From NCBI RefSeq assembly GCF_000747525.1, contig NZ_CP009278.1, forward strand, positions 3,348,001 through 3,412,000: DNA of 64,000 bases, written 5' to 3'. Positions 1 through 8,008 of this stretch are shown in pieces. Made by a program: the position numbers and the translations under genes. How positions within the stretch are numbered: the first letter of the stretch is position 1; every line of letters begins with the position of its first letter. Below the pieces are notes generated by a model, which ran no database searches, was not told the DNA's origin, and saw only the letters and a program-made list of their open reading frames with translations. This stretch comes from Sphingobacterium sp. ML3W. Its GTDB lineage: Bacteria; Bacteroidota; Bacteroidia; Sphingobacteriales; Sphingobacteriaceae.

Positions 1-2
1 CG

Positions 3-281
3 GAAGATGAAATTTCAACCCTTTTTAAAAATACCGTTGAGGACGCATTTGCATACGCAATGATAAGCGATACACAACAAATGGACACAACAAATGGCAC
101 TTTGTTCGGAGCGTATAACGCTGTCACAGGCTACTATCAGAACGTGAGAAATTACAAGAATGACGAAGCCAAATTGCAGAGCATTGTATTGGGTGGTACT
201 GCCCAACTGAAATCGCAAAAAGCATTTGAACTGTGTACCGCATTTGCTTTGGACGGTGCGGAAATCCTAAACCTTAATTAA
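3..281 (+). CDS. DUF932-like phage/plasmid-type protein, C-terminal part
   Basis: The gene is cut by the left edge of the window; only the last 92 residues are present, read in frame from base 3 to the TAA at 279-281. The fragment has the helical N/D/A-rich look of the C-terminus of DUF932 (phage/plasmid-like TIGR03299) proteins, which commonly open the maintenance region of Bacteroidota conjugative elements. Its molecular function is unknown. It is followed by a hairpin and then by the small DUF1281-like gene. The family assignment rests on memory of similar sequences plus context, because the diagnostic N-terminal part is missing. Confidence 0.55.
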   Translation, partial: EDEISTLFKNTVEDAFAYAMISDTQQMDTTNGTLFGAYNAVTGYYQNVRNYKNDEAKLQSIVLGGTAQLKSQKAFELCTAFALDGAEILNLN

Positions 282-290
282 ATAACAACA

Positions 291-316
291 GGCTACCGCC
301 TTAATCGGTGGTAGCC
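291..316 (+). terminator. stem-loop after the DUF932-like gene
   Basis: The arms GGCTACCGCC and GGTGGTAGCC form a 10-bp stem with one G-T wobble around the 6-base loop TTAATC. It begins 9 bases after the stop codon of the partial gene and is followed by TACTAAAAATATT, an A/T-rich rather than pure-T tail. It probably terminates or attenuates the upstream transcript, or separates it from the next gene 18 bases downstream. Confidence 0.5.
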
Positions 317-333
317 TACTAAAAATATTCATT

Positions 334-810
334 ATGGCAAATTGGTGCAGTAACACGGTTGTATTCGAGGGAACTCCCGAAGCAATCACAGCAATACAAG
401 AACTTTTCCAATCAATGAAGGAAAAGGAAGAAAAAACCGAAGAAGGGCAACTACCCGAATTTATGGAAGATACCAACGGTGGGTATTTCTTCAATATCTA
501 TTGGAACGAGGGCGATGAAGGGCAATTTCAATATGAAACAAAATGGTCGCCCAATATTGAAATTACTCAAAAGATAGCAGAATACTACCAAGTGGATTTT
601 GTACAGGACTATGAAGAAATGGGAAACCTTGTTTACGGGAGAGCAACTTATCGGGATGGCATACTCAGCGATATATTTTTGGGCGATGATGATTTTGAAG
701 CCTACGAACAGGATGAAGAAACAGACCTCTACCACTTTGAGGGAGAAGAGTACGAAAGTGATTATGAGATATTGGAAACTCTTTTGGAACGCAAAATTGT
801 AACACTATGA
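334..810 (+). CDS. DUF1281-like (YubB ferredoxin-like) ICE protein
   Basis: A 158-residue acidic soluble protein without signal peptide or membrane segment. It opens with MANWCSNTVVFEG, the usual start of DUF1281/YubB-type proteins in plasmids and ICEs: a short beta strand ending in N-x-(V/L)-x-(V/F)-x-G, followed by helices and a W-S-P-N segment near residue 75. Such proteins have a ferredoxin-like fold and no proven biochemical role. The next gene overlaps its stop codon by 4 bases (ATGA), so the two are translationally coupled. The ATG at 334 is the only good start after the upstream hairpin. Confidence 0.6.
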   Translation: MANWCSNTVVFEGTPEAITAIQELFQSMKEKEEKTEEGQLPEFMEDTNGGYFFNIYWNEGDEGQFQYETKWSPNIEITQKIAEYYQVDFVQDYEEMGNLVYGRATYRDGILSDIFLGDDDFEAYEQDEETDLYHFEGEEYESDYEILETLLERKIVTL

Positions 811-1007
811 AAGTAACGGATTTGAACGGTTACGAAATTGAAGTAACCGACCTAAAAGAAGCTATCCGTATTGCGAAGCGAAATACAGGATATAGCCACG
901 AGGACAAAAGTTTTTCAGACTTCGATAAAAGGCAAAATGCCTATTGGACGGATATACACAAGAAATTGATAGCAATCAAAAAACAATCTTCAACAATTAA
1001 AATTTAA
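807..1007 (+). CDS. small hypothetical ICE protein
   Basis: Sixty-six residues, basic in the C-terminal half, starting in an ATGA overlap with the preceding gene and ending 5 bases before the PRTRC E gene. It begins with a Thr/Asp-rich strand containing D-L-N-G-Y-E-I-E-V, followed by a helix. I recognise no family. Tight packing within the maintenance operon is the main reason to accept it as a gene. Confidence 0.55.
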   Translation: MKVTDLNGYEIEVTDLKEAIRIAKRNTGYSHEDKSFSDFDKRQNAYWTDIHKKLIAIKKQSSTIKI

Positions 1008-1012
1008 GAACG

Positions 1013-1615
1013 ATGAATACAAATTTTTTCAATCAGATACAGCAGTTGGACTTTACAGGAGTTTTACAACTGAACATTTCAAAAGGAATAGAAAGCAACC
1101 TAATTGTAACAGTATTGCTTAACAACGAACAATGCGGAGATAGTGCCAAAAACGGTATTCCCCCATTGACATTCAACGCCACACCCCAAGAGTTTGACGA
1201 GGGATTTTTTGAGCAGATAACAACACCTATACAAAAGGTATCGGGCTTAATGGTGGATATGGAAAAATTTCAAAAGCAACTTGATGAAGCCAAAGCACAA
1301 TCGGCAATCGAGAAAGCAAAAACCGAAAAAGAGAAAAAAGAAAAAGAAGCCAAAGACAAGAAGTTTAAAGATGCAATGGCAAAGGCGGATGAGTTGGAAA
1401 AAGAGGGCAAATTCCGTGAAGCGTGGATAAAAGTTCCCGATATAACGGAGTTCTCCGAAAAAGCGGACGAGATACGCAAACGCAAAACATCATTGTCCGA
1501 CAAGTTCGCAACACCGAGCCTTTTCGGAGCAATGGAAGAAGCAACGCCCGAACCGCCAAAGGTGGAAGAACTTACTGCCGATTATCCCATTGATGAAGCG
1601 GACGAGGAAGAATAA
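1013..1615 (+). CDS. PRTRC system protein E
   Basis: A 200-residue cytoplasmic protein. The N-terminal 85 residues form a beta-rich domain (L-N-I-S-K-G, L-T-F-N-A-T-P-Q-E-F-D), followed by a highly charged Lys/Glu helix or coiled coil (about 87-150) and an acidic tail. This architecture and the place directly before the C gene match PRTRC protein E. PRTRC is the ParB-related, ThiF-related cassette found on plasmids and integrative elements; the biochemical job of E is not known. The ATG at 1013 follows the upstream stop by 5 bases. The charged middle section is low complexity, so similarity searches should use the N-terminus. Confidence 0.8.
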   Translation: MNTNFFNQIQQLDFTGVLQLNISKGIESNLIVTVLLNNEQCGDSAKNGIPPLTFNATPQEFDEGFFEQITTPIQKVSGLMVDMEKFQKQLDEAKAQSAIEKAKTEKEKKEKEAKDKKFKDAMAKADELEKEGKFREAWIKVPDITEFSEKADEIRKRKTSLSDKFATPSLFGAMEEATPEPPKVEELTADYPIDEADEEE

Positions 1616-1642
1616 AAGTGTTAACCCAAAAATTAGAAAGTT

Positions 1643-1861
1643 ATGTTATTAGCAACACAGTTAGAACGAGTTTTCATACTCAAAGATAAAGGACAGGACA
1701 TCAGGCTGACCGACCCCGAACCACGTTGGAGCGTGGAAGCCGTAATGAATTTTTACGCCAATATGTACCCGATTTTGACAACTGCAAAAGCATCTGCACC
1801 ACAGATAAAAGATGATGCAGTCGAGTACAAATTTGAGAGCGTAATGGGTACGAAAGGTTAA
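1643..1861 (+). CDS. PRTRC system protein C
   Basis: A 72-residue protein with the family hallmarks F-x-L-K-D-K-G near residue 11, L-x-D-P-x-P near 22, and the M-N-F-Y-A-x-x-Y-P segment near 36. Its length is normal for PRTRC C. It lies between E and the unassigned larger gene, with short gaps on both sides, consistent with one PRTRC operon. Function unknown beyond its constant presence in the cassette. Confidence 0.85.
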   Translation: MLLATQLERVFILKDKGQDIRLTDPEPRWSVEAVMNFYANMYPILTTAKASAPQIKDDAVEYKFESVMGTKG

Positions 1862-1878
1862 ACCAAAATTTTAAAACG

Positions 1879-3045
1879 ATGAATTATGCAACGCAATATC
1901 ATATCGGGAATAATCAACATACCCGAACAGAAACGACAACAGCAGTTACACCGACAGTTGGGCGAGTTCGCCAATTGGATGCAAAGACCAAAGGACGCCA
2001 ACCAAGTGCAGAAAGACAAACAGAAATCCGTACCGATAGCAATGTTGCCAATGCTATTCTAAAATGTACATTTCTGCCTAAATTGAAAACAGCACAATCC
2101 GTACAGGCTTGTCAGAAAACGGAGAGGGATTTTTACAAGTCCCTTTCCCGACTTGCCGAGCATTACAGCATTGAGCCAATGCAAACCCAAGATTTTGAGT
2201 TTCCCTACAATATAACATTGTCTATGTGGGATATGGAAACTAAATTGAAGCGTACCAATATCAATTGGGATGGTTTCAAATTGATACAGAATAGCGGTAA
2301 AACCTATTTTGTGAGTGAGGAACGATACAATACAGGTACAACTTTGTACTATATTCCCATTAAGCCACTGTTTAAAATGCTCAAAGACCCGAAGCGTAAA
2401 AAGACCGCACAACTTTTACTGTCGGTATGCAGTTATCTGTACCACATCGTCCTAATTCCCTATTACAGGCAGGAAGAAAGTTATTTGTATTGGCTTTACG
2501 AAACGATGAATGATTGGGTGGAACAGGATGAGGAAACGGAAGAAACAGAAACCAACAAACGTGAATTGAGAAAAGCCGAATACATTGGCGATAAGATAGA
2601 ACAGAAGTTATTCAACCGCATCAATCTAAAGATATTTGAACAGCGTTTGAACCGATTTAAAAGTGTTGATACGTTCGATAAGGAATGTTGGCAAGTGGCT
2701 TGTAATGCGTTTGCCCTTTGTACAGAATATCCGAACGCAACTATTTTCAGAAACGCCACATTGCCCGAAAAAGACCTTTATAATGATGATTACGAAAATG
2801 AAATAATCGGAATGGAAAAATACATTTCATTTATTGCAGACACTAAAGGTTGGTTATACGAAAACCTTTCAGATACCATCAACAATGAATTTAACGAGTA
2901 CGGAGCAATGGAAGAACCAACTATTTCCAAGCGGTTTGACGGAAGCGAAATACCAACAACCGACCTTGATTTTGAGAACCGTTTGTTTGATTTATTGAAT
3001 GATTTGAGTGGATTATTATACGAATACAAAACGATAGAAAAATGA
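1879..3045 (+). CDS. PRTRC-cassette protein in the F position, unassigned
   Basis: A 388-residue soluble protein with a Thr/Arg-rich, probably disordered N-terminus (first 60 residues), a Tyr- and Trp-rich central part, and an acidic Glu/Thr run near residue 220. It has no membrane segment and no catalytic motif I can name. Its end overlaps the start of the PRTRC B gene by 4 bases (ATGA), so it belongs to the cassette. PRTRC protein F is about this size and is often the least conserved member, which makes F the best guess, but I could not confirm it from sequence alone. Confidence 0.6.
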   Translation: MNYATQYHIGNNQHTRTETTTAVTPTVGRVRQLDAKTKGRQPSAERQTEIRTDSNVANAILKCTFLPKLKTAQSVQACQKTERDFYKSLSRLAEHYSIEPMQTQDFEFPYNITLSMWDMETKLKRTNINWDGFKLIQNSGKTYFVSEERYNTGTTLYYIPIKPLFKMLKDPKRKKTAQLLLSVCSYLYHIVLIPYYRQEESYLYWLYETMNDWVEQDEETEETETNKRELRKAEYIGDKIEQKLFNRINLKIFEQRLNRFKSVDTFDKECWQVACNAFALCTEYPNATIFRNATLPEKDLYNDDYENEIIGMEKYISFIADTKGWLYENLSDTINNEFNEYGAMEEPTISKRFDGSEIPTTDLDFENRLFDLLNDLSGLLYEYKTIEK

Positions 3046-3764
3046 ACACAACAACAGATATAACAAACCATTTTGGCAGTATGTACTATCCAAAATCCGC
3101 TTTGGTTTTCTATGAAACCAAAGGAACGGAAACCGATGTGTATGTGGAGCATTTTGATATGGATAGCAACGGAACGCCTATCAATGCCCACCCATTGACG
3201 GTAAAAGAAGCCAATGTATTGGCAAAAGCTTTAAAGACCGATGAAGAAAAGAACGCAGCTTTTTTAAAGCCAAAAGGAATTTTGCCGACCAATATTCTGC
3301 ATATCAATCCGAATGCTGAAAAAGGTACTGTGCTTTGGTACACCAAAGCACAGCAACGGAAACTGTATTTTGTGGAAAGTTTGGGCATACCCAACGGAAT
3401 GGCACAAGTACCGCCAATGCTTTGGTTAGCGAACAAAAACAGTCTTACCGTATTTGCTTTGGCAAATGATAGAAGACCCACCGAGAAAACGCCATTGTAT
3501 TACGCACCTTTCTTCAATATCTACGAAAAGGGCAATGTATGTATGGGTACGGTAAGTATTGATATTAAAAATTCTGCTTCGGTTGAGGAATTTATGCAAG
3601 CGTGGGAACATTATTTTTTCAATTCCTATTTCAGTCATTCATTGAGTGCAAATTTGACAAAAAAGAACATCGTAAGTCTATGGAAAGACCTTATCGGTAC
3701 GGATAAACCCTTTCCAAAAGAAGTATTGAAAAAGAACAACAAAACCCTTAAAAATCTATTGTGA
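3042..3764 (+). CDS. PRTRC system protein B
   Basis: A 240-residue protein matching PRTRC B in size and motifs: an N-terminal strand-rich half including L-T-V-K-E-A-N, a central W-Y-T-K-A-Q-Q-R-K-L-Y-F segment, P-P-M-L-W-L-A, and the V-C-M-G-T segment near 168. It is coupled at both ends: ATGA overlap with the previous gene and TGATG overlap with the ThiF gene. It is expected to act with ThiF, but the target of the pair is unknown. Confidence 0.82.
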   Translation: MNTTTDITNHFGSMYYPKSALVFYETKGTETDVYVEHFDMDSNGTPINAHPLTVKEANVLAKALKTDEEKNAAFLKPKGILPTNILHINPNAEKGTVLWYTKAQQRKLYFVESLGIPNGMAQVPPMLWLANKNSLTVFALANDRRPTEKTPLYYAPFFNIYEKGNVCMGTVSIDIKNSASVEEFMQAWEHYFFNSYFSHSLSANLTKKNIVSLWKDLIGTDKPFPKEVLKKNNKTLKNLL

Positions 3765-4570
3765 TGAACACAGCAAAAACAGCAATCCATTTTACAGACA
3801 ATTATCTGCTCAATCCGACAAACCCGATTTCGATAAACCTTATCGGAGCAGGTGGCACAGGCTCAAAAGTATTGACCGCTTTAATGGAAATAAACAAAAG
3901 TTTGATAGCATTGGAACACGCAGGGTTGCAAGTCCGCCTTTGGGATGATGATGTTATCACGAGTGCCAATTTAGGCAGACAACGATTTGCAGAAAGTGAA
4001 ACAGGATTGTACAAATCCGTTGCTTTAATCAATCGTTGCAACCGTTGGGCAGGTACAAATTGGAAAGCCGAAACGGTAAAATTTGAAAAGGACAATTTTG
4101 AAAGACCGCCCGAAAAAGCAAAGGCAATCATTACCATTACGTGTGTGGACAATGTACAGTCGAGGTTTGGCGTTGCTGAAATTCTTAAAGAAATAAGCTA
4201 CCGCAGACACTACCAAGACGAGCCAAAATATTGGCTGGACTTTGGCAACAGCCGAGATATTGGACAAGTGCTACTATCTACTATCGGAGAGATAAAGCAA
4301 CCCAATTCAGAGAAATACCAAACGGTGGCAAGCCTGCCATTTGTTACCGATGAATTTGGCGAATTACTGAAGCAATCCGAACAGGAAGACAACACGCCAA
4401 GTTGCTCACTTGCAGAAGCATTGGAACACCAGGATTTGTTTATCAATTCATCATTAACACAAATGGGGTGTTCTTTGCTATGGAACTTGTTCCGCAGGGG
4501 AATGACCGAATACAAAGGATTTTTTCACAACCTGAAAGATTTCCGCACCCACCCGATAAAAGTTGCCTAA
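3764..4570 (+). CDS. PRTRC system ThiF family protein
   Basis: A 268-residue E1-like adenylyltransferase. The nucleotide-binding glycine motif I-G-A-G-G-T-G-S lies near residue 27, followed by the acidic W-D-D-D segment near 65 and an R-Q-R-F/N-L-G region typical of ThiF/MoeB. The family activates a C-terminal carboxylate by adenylation; here the partner is unknown. ATG 3764 overlaps the stop of the B gene (TGATG); an in-frame GTG at 3761 would add one residue. A strong hairpin follows the stop codon at 4587. Confidence 0.85.
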   Translation: MNTAKTAIHFTDNYLLNPTNPISINLIGAGGTGSKVLTALMEINKSLIALEHAGLQVRLWDDDVITSANLGRQRFAESETGLYKSVALINRCNRWAGTNWKAETVKFEKDNFERPPEKAKAIITITCVDNVQSRFGVAEILKEISYRRHYQDEPKYWLDFGNSRDIGQVLLSTIGEIKQPNSEKYQTVASLPFVTDEFGELLKQSEQEDNTPSCSLAEALEHQDLFINSSLTQMGCSLLWNLFRRGMTEYKGFFHNLKDFRTHPIKVA

Positions 4571-4586
4571 AAGCCTAAGTCGGCGG

Positions 4587-4629
4587 GCAAAAATGCAATT
4601 CCTCGCTTCGGTCGGAAACGCATTTTTGC
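4587..4629 (+). terminator. hairpin at end of PRTRC operon
   Basis: Perfect 10-base arms GCAAAAATGC (4587-4596) and GCATTTTTGC (4620-4629) enclose a 23-base loop with a second inner pairing, TTCC with GGAA. The element starts 17 bases after the ThiF stop codon. It has no U-run after the stem, so it may be a terminator, an RNA 3'-end protector or a DNA-level signal. Confidence 0.45.
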
Positions 4630-4840
4630 GGTTTAAAGCGGATGCAACCACTTTGCCAAAATGCACCACTTCACAATTCCCTTTCTTCACATTTTACCAA
4701 ACAGGTTGCGAGTTTTTTGCGTGGGATATTCATTATCCCATTTGTTGTATTTACCACTGACTTTTTTTTTTCCCAGACTGCGACCAAAGAAAAGATTCTG
4801 TGTTGTGAAACAATTTTTTTTAGTTTTTTTTGGTGTTAAA

Positions 4841-4871
4841 TTGTCTACAATAACTATAAATTGTACTTTTG
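4841..4871 (+). promoter_or_regulatory. Bacteroidota-type promoter for sulP
   Basis: TTG at 4841-4843, 20 bases of spacer, then TACTTTTG at 4864-4871, a full match to the TAnnTTTG -7 element of Bacteroidota sigma-A promoters. It points toward the transporter gene and leaves a leader of about 170 bases. Confidence 0.65.
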
Positions 4872-5047
4872 CACCACTCAATGAAAAGAACAGTACAAAT
4901 ATCATCCCAAGTTACTCCGCCTTGATCTTAGGCTAACTGTTATATTTCCCAATTTTAATTTATTGGCTTCTCTGTCGTACCCGAAGGTTTTGCTTTCGTG
5001 TACATACTTTTCTATTTACATTTTTACCACTTTAAACATAAATTTTT

Positions 5048-6583
5048 ATGCAGAAAATTATCAATTTGTTTGATTTCAAACAGAAAATTAATTACAAAAA
5101 CGAAATTCTTGCGGGTCTTGCGGTGGCTATGACCATGATACCTGAGTCTTTATCCTTTGCTATTCTGGCAGGGCTTTCGCCTTTGACAGGGCTTTATGCA
5201 GCTTTTTTAATGGGTATTGTTACTGCAATTTTGGGAGGCAGACCCGGAATGGTTTCTGGGGGAGCCGGAGCAACGGTAGTAGTACTTATCGCATTGGCAG
5301 CATCACACGGTGTGGAATATCTTTTTGCTGCGGTTATATTAGCAGGTGTACTGCAATTTTCAGTAGGAATTTTTAAACTGGGTAAATTTGTCCGCCTGAT
5401 CCCACAACCAGTAATGTATGGTTTTTTAAACGGCCTTGCAGTAATCATTTTCATGGCACAGGTAGCTCAATTTAAAGTTGTAGAAAACGGGATAGAAGGT
5501 TGGATGCAGGGGCCGGCGCTTTATCTAATGGCTGGATTGACATTATTAACTATAGCCATCGTATTTATATTGCCAAAATTTACAAAAGCGGTTCCTGCAT
5601 CTTTAGTAGCAATAATAGTTGTCTTTGGTATTGTATATTTTTTCGGCATCGATACTAAAAAAGTTATTGATATCGCCTCTGTAGGAGGCTCTTTACCTTC
5701 ATTTCACATCCCTTCTATTCCTTTTACTCTGGAAACATTGAAAATTATTTTCCCTTATGCCTTGGTAATGGCAGGGGTTGGATTGATTGAAAGTCTGTTA
5801 ACGCTTAATATGGTTGATGAAATAACCAGCACAAAGGGACAATCTAACCGTGAGGCTGCGGCGCAAGGTATAGCCAATATCACCAACGGTTTCTTCGGCG
5901 GAATGGGTGGATGTGCAATGGTTGCCCAAACTTTAGTGAATATCGGAGCTGGAGGAAGAGCCAGACTTTCTGCAATAGTTGCAGCTATAGCAATTTTATT
6001 AATCATTCTGGTTGCAGGTCCTGTAATCGAGCAAATTCCAATGGCGGCATTAGTCGGGGTGATGATGATGGTAGCTATAGGCACATTTGAGTGGGTCAGC
6101 TTTCGAATCATTAATAAAATGCCTCGTCACGATATTTTTATTGGTATGCTGGTAGCAGTTATAACTGTATTATTACACAACTTAGCTTTAGCCGTTTTGA
6201 TAGGTGTAGTTATTTCGGCTCTTGTATTTGCTTGGGAAAGTGCCAAACGAATACGTGCTAGAAAGTATGTAGATGAAGATGGTGTAAAGCATTACGAAAT
6301 TTTTGGCCCGCTTTTCTTTGGCTCTGCTATGGCATTTACCGAAAAATTTGATGTTAAAAACGATCCCGATGAGGTGATAATAGATTTCAAGGAAAGCAAA
6401 GTTGTAGATATGTCCGCAATTGAAGCCTTGAATAAAATTACGGAGAAGTATCACAAGGAAGGTAAAAAACTACATTTACGTCATTTAAGCCAAGATTGCA
6501 GGCAATTACTTAAAAATGCAGAAACAGTTATTGATGTGAATATTATTGAAGATCCTACCTACAAAGTAATGACTAATAAATAG
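5048..6583 (+). CDS. SulP family inorganic anion transporter
   Basis: A 511-residue inner-membrane carrier. The SulP signature I-P-E-S-L-S-F-A-I-L-A-G-L-S-P-L-T-G-L-Y lies at about residues 31-50, followed by roughly ten to twelve hydrophobic segments to about residue 400. A cytoplasmic STAS domain follows (about 410-511) with the conserved D-M-S-A-I-E-A-L phosphorylation-site region. SulP proteins move sulfate, bicarbonate or other oxyanions; the substrate cannot be read from sequence. Being first in an arsenic/chromate cassette suggests sulfate or a related oxyanion. It has its own promoter and lies 109 bases before arsR. Confidence 0.88.
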   Translation: MQKIINLFDFKQKINYKNEILAGLAVAMTMIPESLSFAILAGLSPLTGLYAAFLMGIVTAILGGRPGMVSGGAGATVVVLIALAASHGVEYLFAAVILAGVLQFSVGIFKLGKFVRLIPQPVMYGFLNGLAVIIFMAQVAQFKVVENGIEGWMQGPALYLMAGLTLLTIAIVFILPKFTKAVPASLVAIIVVFGIVYFFGIDTKKVIDIASVGGSLPSFHIPSIPFTLETLKIIFPYALVMAGVGLIESLLTLNMVDEITSTKGQSNREAAAQGIANITNGFFGGMGGCAMVAQTLVNIGAGGRARLSAIVAAIAILLIILVAGPVIEQIPMAALVGVMMMVAIGTFEWVSFRIINKMPRHDIFIGMLVAVITVLLHNLALAVLIGVVISALVFAWESAKRIRARKYVDEDGVKHYEIFGPLFFGSAMAFTEKFDVKNDPDEVIIDFKESKVVDMSAIEALNKITEKYHKEGKKLHLRHLSQDCRQLLKNAETVIDVNIIEDPTYKVMTNK

Positions 6584-6638
6584 CATTGGATTATACAAGT
6601 TTAATATTACAACTACAGCAATAATTTTTTAAAAATTA

Positions 6639-6668
6639 TTGCTGTTTAAATTTATTATCGTAATATTG
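6639..6668 (+). promoter_or_regulatory. arsR promoter
   Basis: TTG at 6639-6641, a 19-base spacer, then TAATATTG at 6661-6668, one mismatch from TAnnTTTG. The -7 element sits in the middle of the palindrome listed next, the arrangement expected for an autorepressed gene. Confidence 0.6.
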
Positions 6669-6673
6669 CGATA
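6656..6673 (+). promoter_or_regulatory. arsR: ArsR-type operator 1
   Basis: TATCGTAATATTGCGATA is an inverted repeat with perfect outer arms TATCG/CGATA and 16 of 18 symmetric bases. It overlaps the arsR -7 element and ends 19 bases before the arsR ATG. Related sequences occur before the DUF6428 gene (7045-7062) and before nhaA (12590-12607). Confidence 0.6.
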
Positions 6674-6692
6674 TATTTATTTTTTTAAACTG

Positions 6693-7022
6693 ATGGGTGT
6701 CACAAAAACCGAAATTTTTACAGAACAGCAGAACCATTTAGCTGGTATTTTAAAGGCACTGGCTCATCCTGCCCGTATAGCTATACTGCAACATATCATT
6801 AAACAAAATGCCTGCATCTGTAATGATCTGGTAGAAGAATTGGGATTGGCACAAGCGACAATTTCACAACACTTGAAAGAGCTGAAAAATATTGGTATCA
6901 TTAAAGGAAATATAGAAGGAACTAGTGTATGTTACTGTATTAATGAAACAGTCTGGAATGAGGTTAAGAAGGAACTCAATAGCTTTTTTGTCGAGAATGT
7001 AAATAGTAAAGAATGCTGTTAA
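6693..7022 (+). CDS. arsR: ArsR-family metal-responsive repressor
   Basis: A 109-residue winged-helix repressor. The recognition helix region is A-Q-A-T-I-S-Q-H-L-K-E-L near residues 54-65, followed by the wing. The C-x-C in N-A-C-I-C-N-D corresponds to the ELCVCD arsenite/antimonite-binding motif of classical ArsR, and the C-terminus adds C-C. A longer frame back to a TTG at 6639 is possible, but it would run through the promoter and operator, so ATG 6693 is preferred. It probably represses its own gene and the downstream cassette, releasing DNA on binding As(III)/Sb(III). Confidence 0.88.
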   Translation: MGVTKTEIFTEQQNHLAGILKALAHPARIAILQHIIKQNACICNDLVEELGLAQATISQHLKELKNIGIIKGNIEGTSVCYCINETVWNEVKKELNSFFVENVNSKECC

Positions 7023-7044
7023 GCGTTTTTTTTTAACACCAAAA

Positions 7045-7062
7045 CATCGTAACATTGCAATA
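7045..7062 (+). promoter_or_regulatory. ArsR-type operator 2
   Basis: CATCGTAACATTGCAATA at 7045-7062 is a weaker copy of the arsR palindrome with the same TAnnATTG centre, lying 28 bases before the DUF6428 gene. The arms are imperfect (ATCG against CAAT), so binding should be weaker. It gives the rest of the cassette a second, arsenic-responsive start. Confidence 0.5.
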
Positions 7063-7090
7063 TAACATTTATTGAATTAATATCAGAAAT

Positions 7091-7564
7091 ATGAAGTTAT
7101 CAAAAATTAAAGAAATCCTGCCAACATTAGTAAATGTTGGATTTCAATTAGAAAACGGAACTTTAGTTCCAGAACATTTCCACGTTACCGAAGTGGGACA
7201 AATTACTAAAAACTTTATAGACTGTGGTGGCGTAATCCGGTCAGAAAAAGTTGTAAACTTCCAATTATGGAATGCGGACGATTTCGAGCACAAATTAAAG
7301 CCAGTTAAACTATTAAACATCATCAAGCTATCCGAAGAAAAATTAGGTATTGAAGATGCGGAAATTGAGGTGGAATACCAAAGCGAAACGATTGGCAAGT
7401 ATGATTTGGATTTCAACGGAGATACATTTGTACTGAAAAATAAAACAACAGCCTGCTTGGCTCAAGATGCCTGCGGGATTCCTTCAGATAAACAAAAGAA
7501 AAATTTGGCGGAACTGCCTGTAAATAATGCTAATGCTTGTACTCCAGGTGGCGGATGTTGTTAA
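7091..7564 (+). CDS. DUF6428 family arsenic-cassette protein
   Basis: A 157-residue soluble protein. The first 110 residues look like a small alpha/beta domain (I-L-P-x-L-x-x-V-x-F, V-P-x-H-F-H-V-T-E-V-G, C-G-G). The tail carries clustered cysteines, C-L-A-Q-D-A-C-G and C-T-P-G-G-G-C-C, suited to binding a soft metal. Genes of this family regularly follow arsR in Bacteroidota. The H-F-H-V-T-E-V segment suggests a metal site, but no reaction is established. It is followed 12 bases later by doxX. Confidence 0.8.
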   Translation: MKLSKIKEILPTLVNVGFQLENGTLVPEHFHVTEVGQITKNFIDCGGVIRSEKVVNFQLWNADDFEHKLKPVKLLNIIKLSEEKLGIEDAEIEVEYQSETIGKYDLDFNGDTFVLKNKTTACLAQDACGIPSDKQKKNLAELPVNNANACTPGGGCC

Positions 7565-7576
7565 AATTGAATTTAT

Positions 7577-8008
7577 ATGTTTTCAAAAATCATTCATACA
7601 GATAATTCAAAGACAACAATCATAATCCGACTGATTGTTGGAGGTGTTTTTTTATCGGAGGGCATTCAGAAATTTCTATTTCCTACTTTACGGGGAGCCG
7701 GGCGGTTTGAAAAAATTGGCTTGCCATCTCCTGAATTTCTTGGAAGTTTTGTAGGCATATTTGAAATCCTTTGCGGAGCACTTATTTTGCTCGGGTTGCT
7801 TACAAGGTTAGCAAGTATTCCGCTCATCATCATTATGCTGGTTGCCATTGCCACGACCAAAACATCTATTTTGGCTAATGAGGGTATTTGGGAATTGCTG
7901 CACGGTAGCCGTACGGATTGGGCGATGCTTTTGGGAAGTATGTTTTTGTTAATCAAAGGTGCAGGTAATTGGTCTATTGATAAAATCGTAATGAGAAATG
8001 GAGCGTGA
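7577..8008 (+). CDS. DoxX family membrane protein
   Basis: A 143-residue inner-membrane protein with four hydrophobic segments. The DoxX features are visible: I-R-L-I-V-G-G-V-F-L-S-E-G-I-Q-K-F near residues 16-32 and F-V-G-I-F-E-I-L-C-G-A-L-I-L-L-G-L near 57-73. DoxX proteins are linked to quinone/thiol redox chemistry, but this subgroup has no proven reaction. Its end overlaps the chrA start by 11 bases, indicating co-translation. Confidence 0.82.
   Translation: MFSKIIHTDNSKTTIIIRLIVGGVFLSEGIQKFLFPTLRGAGRFEKIGLPSPEFLGSFVGIFEILCGALILLGLLTRLASIPLIIIMLVAIATTKTSILANEGIWELLHGSRTDWAMLLGSMFLLIKGAGNWSIDKIVMRNGA

Larger units (their letters stand above)
4571..5047. other. intergenic region between PRTRC cassette and sulP
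   Basis: No convincing gene in these 477 bases. The open frames present are rich in Phe and Cys and cross the hairpin and T-runs. Apart from the hairpin at 4587-4629, the stretch contains T-rich tracts (4750-4830), the sulP promoter near 4841-4871 and about 175 bases of leader. This is the left junction of the oxyanion cargo. Confidence 0.6.

Noticed and set aside
4563..4936. Three overlapping small plus-strand frames after ThiF
   Set aside because: They cross a hairpin, T-tracts and the sulP promoter, have a Phe/Cys-rich composition and overlap each other.
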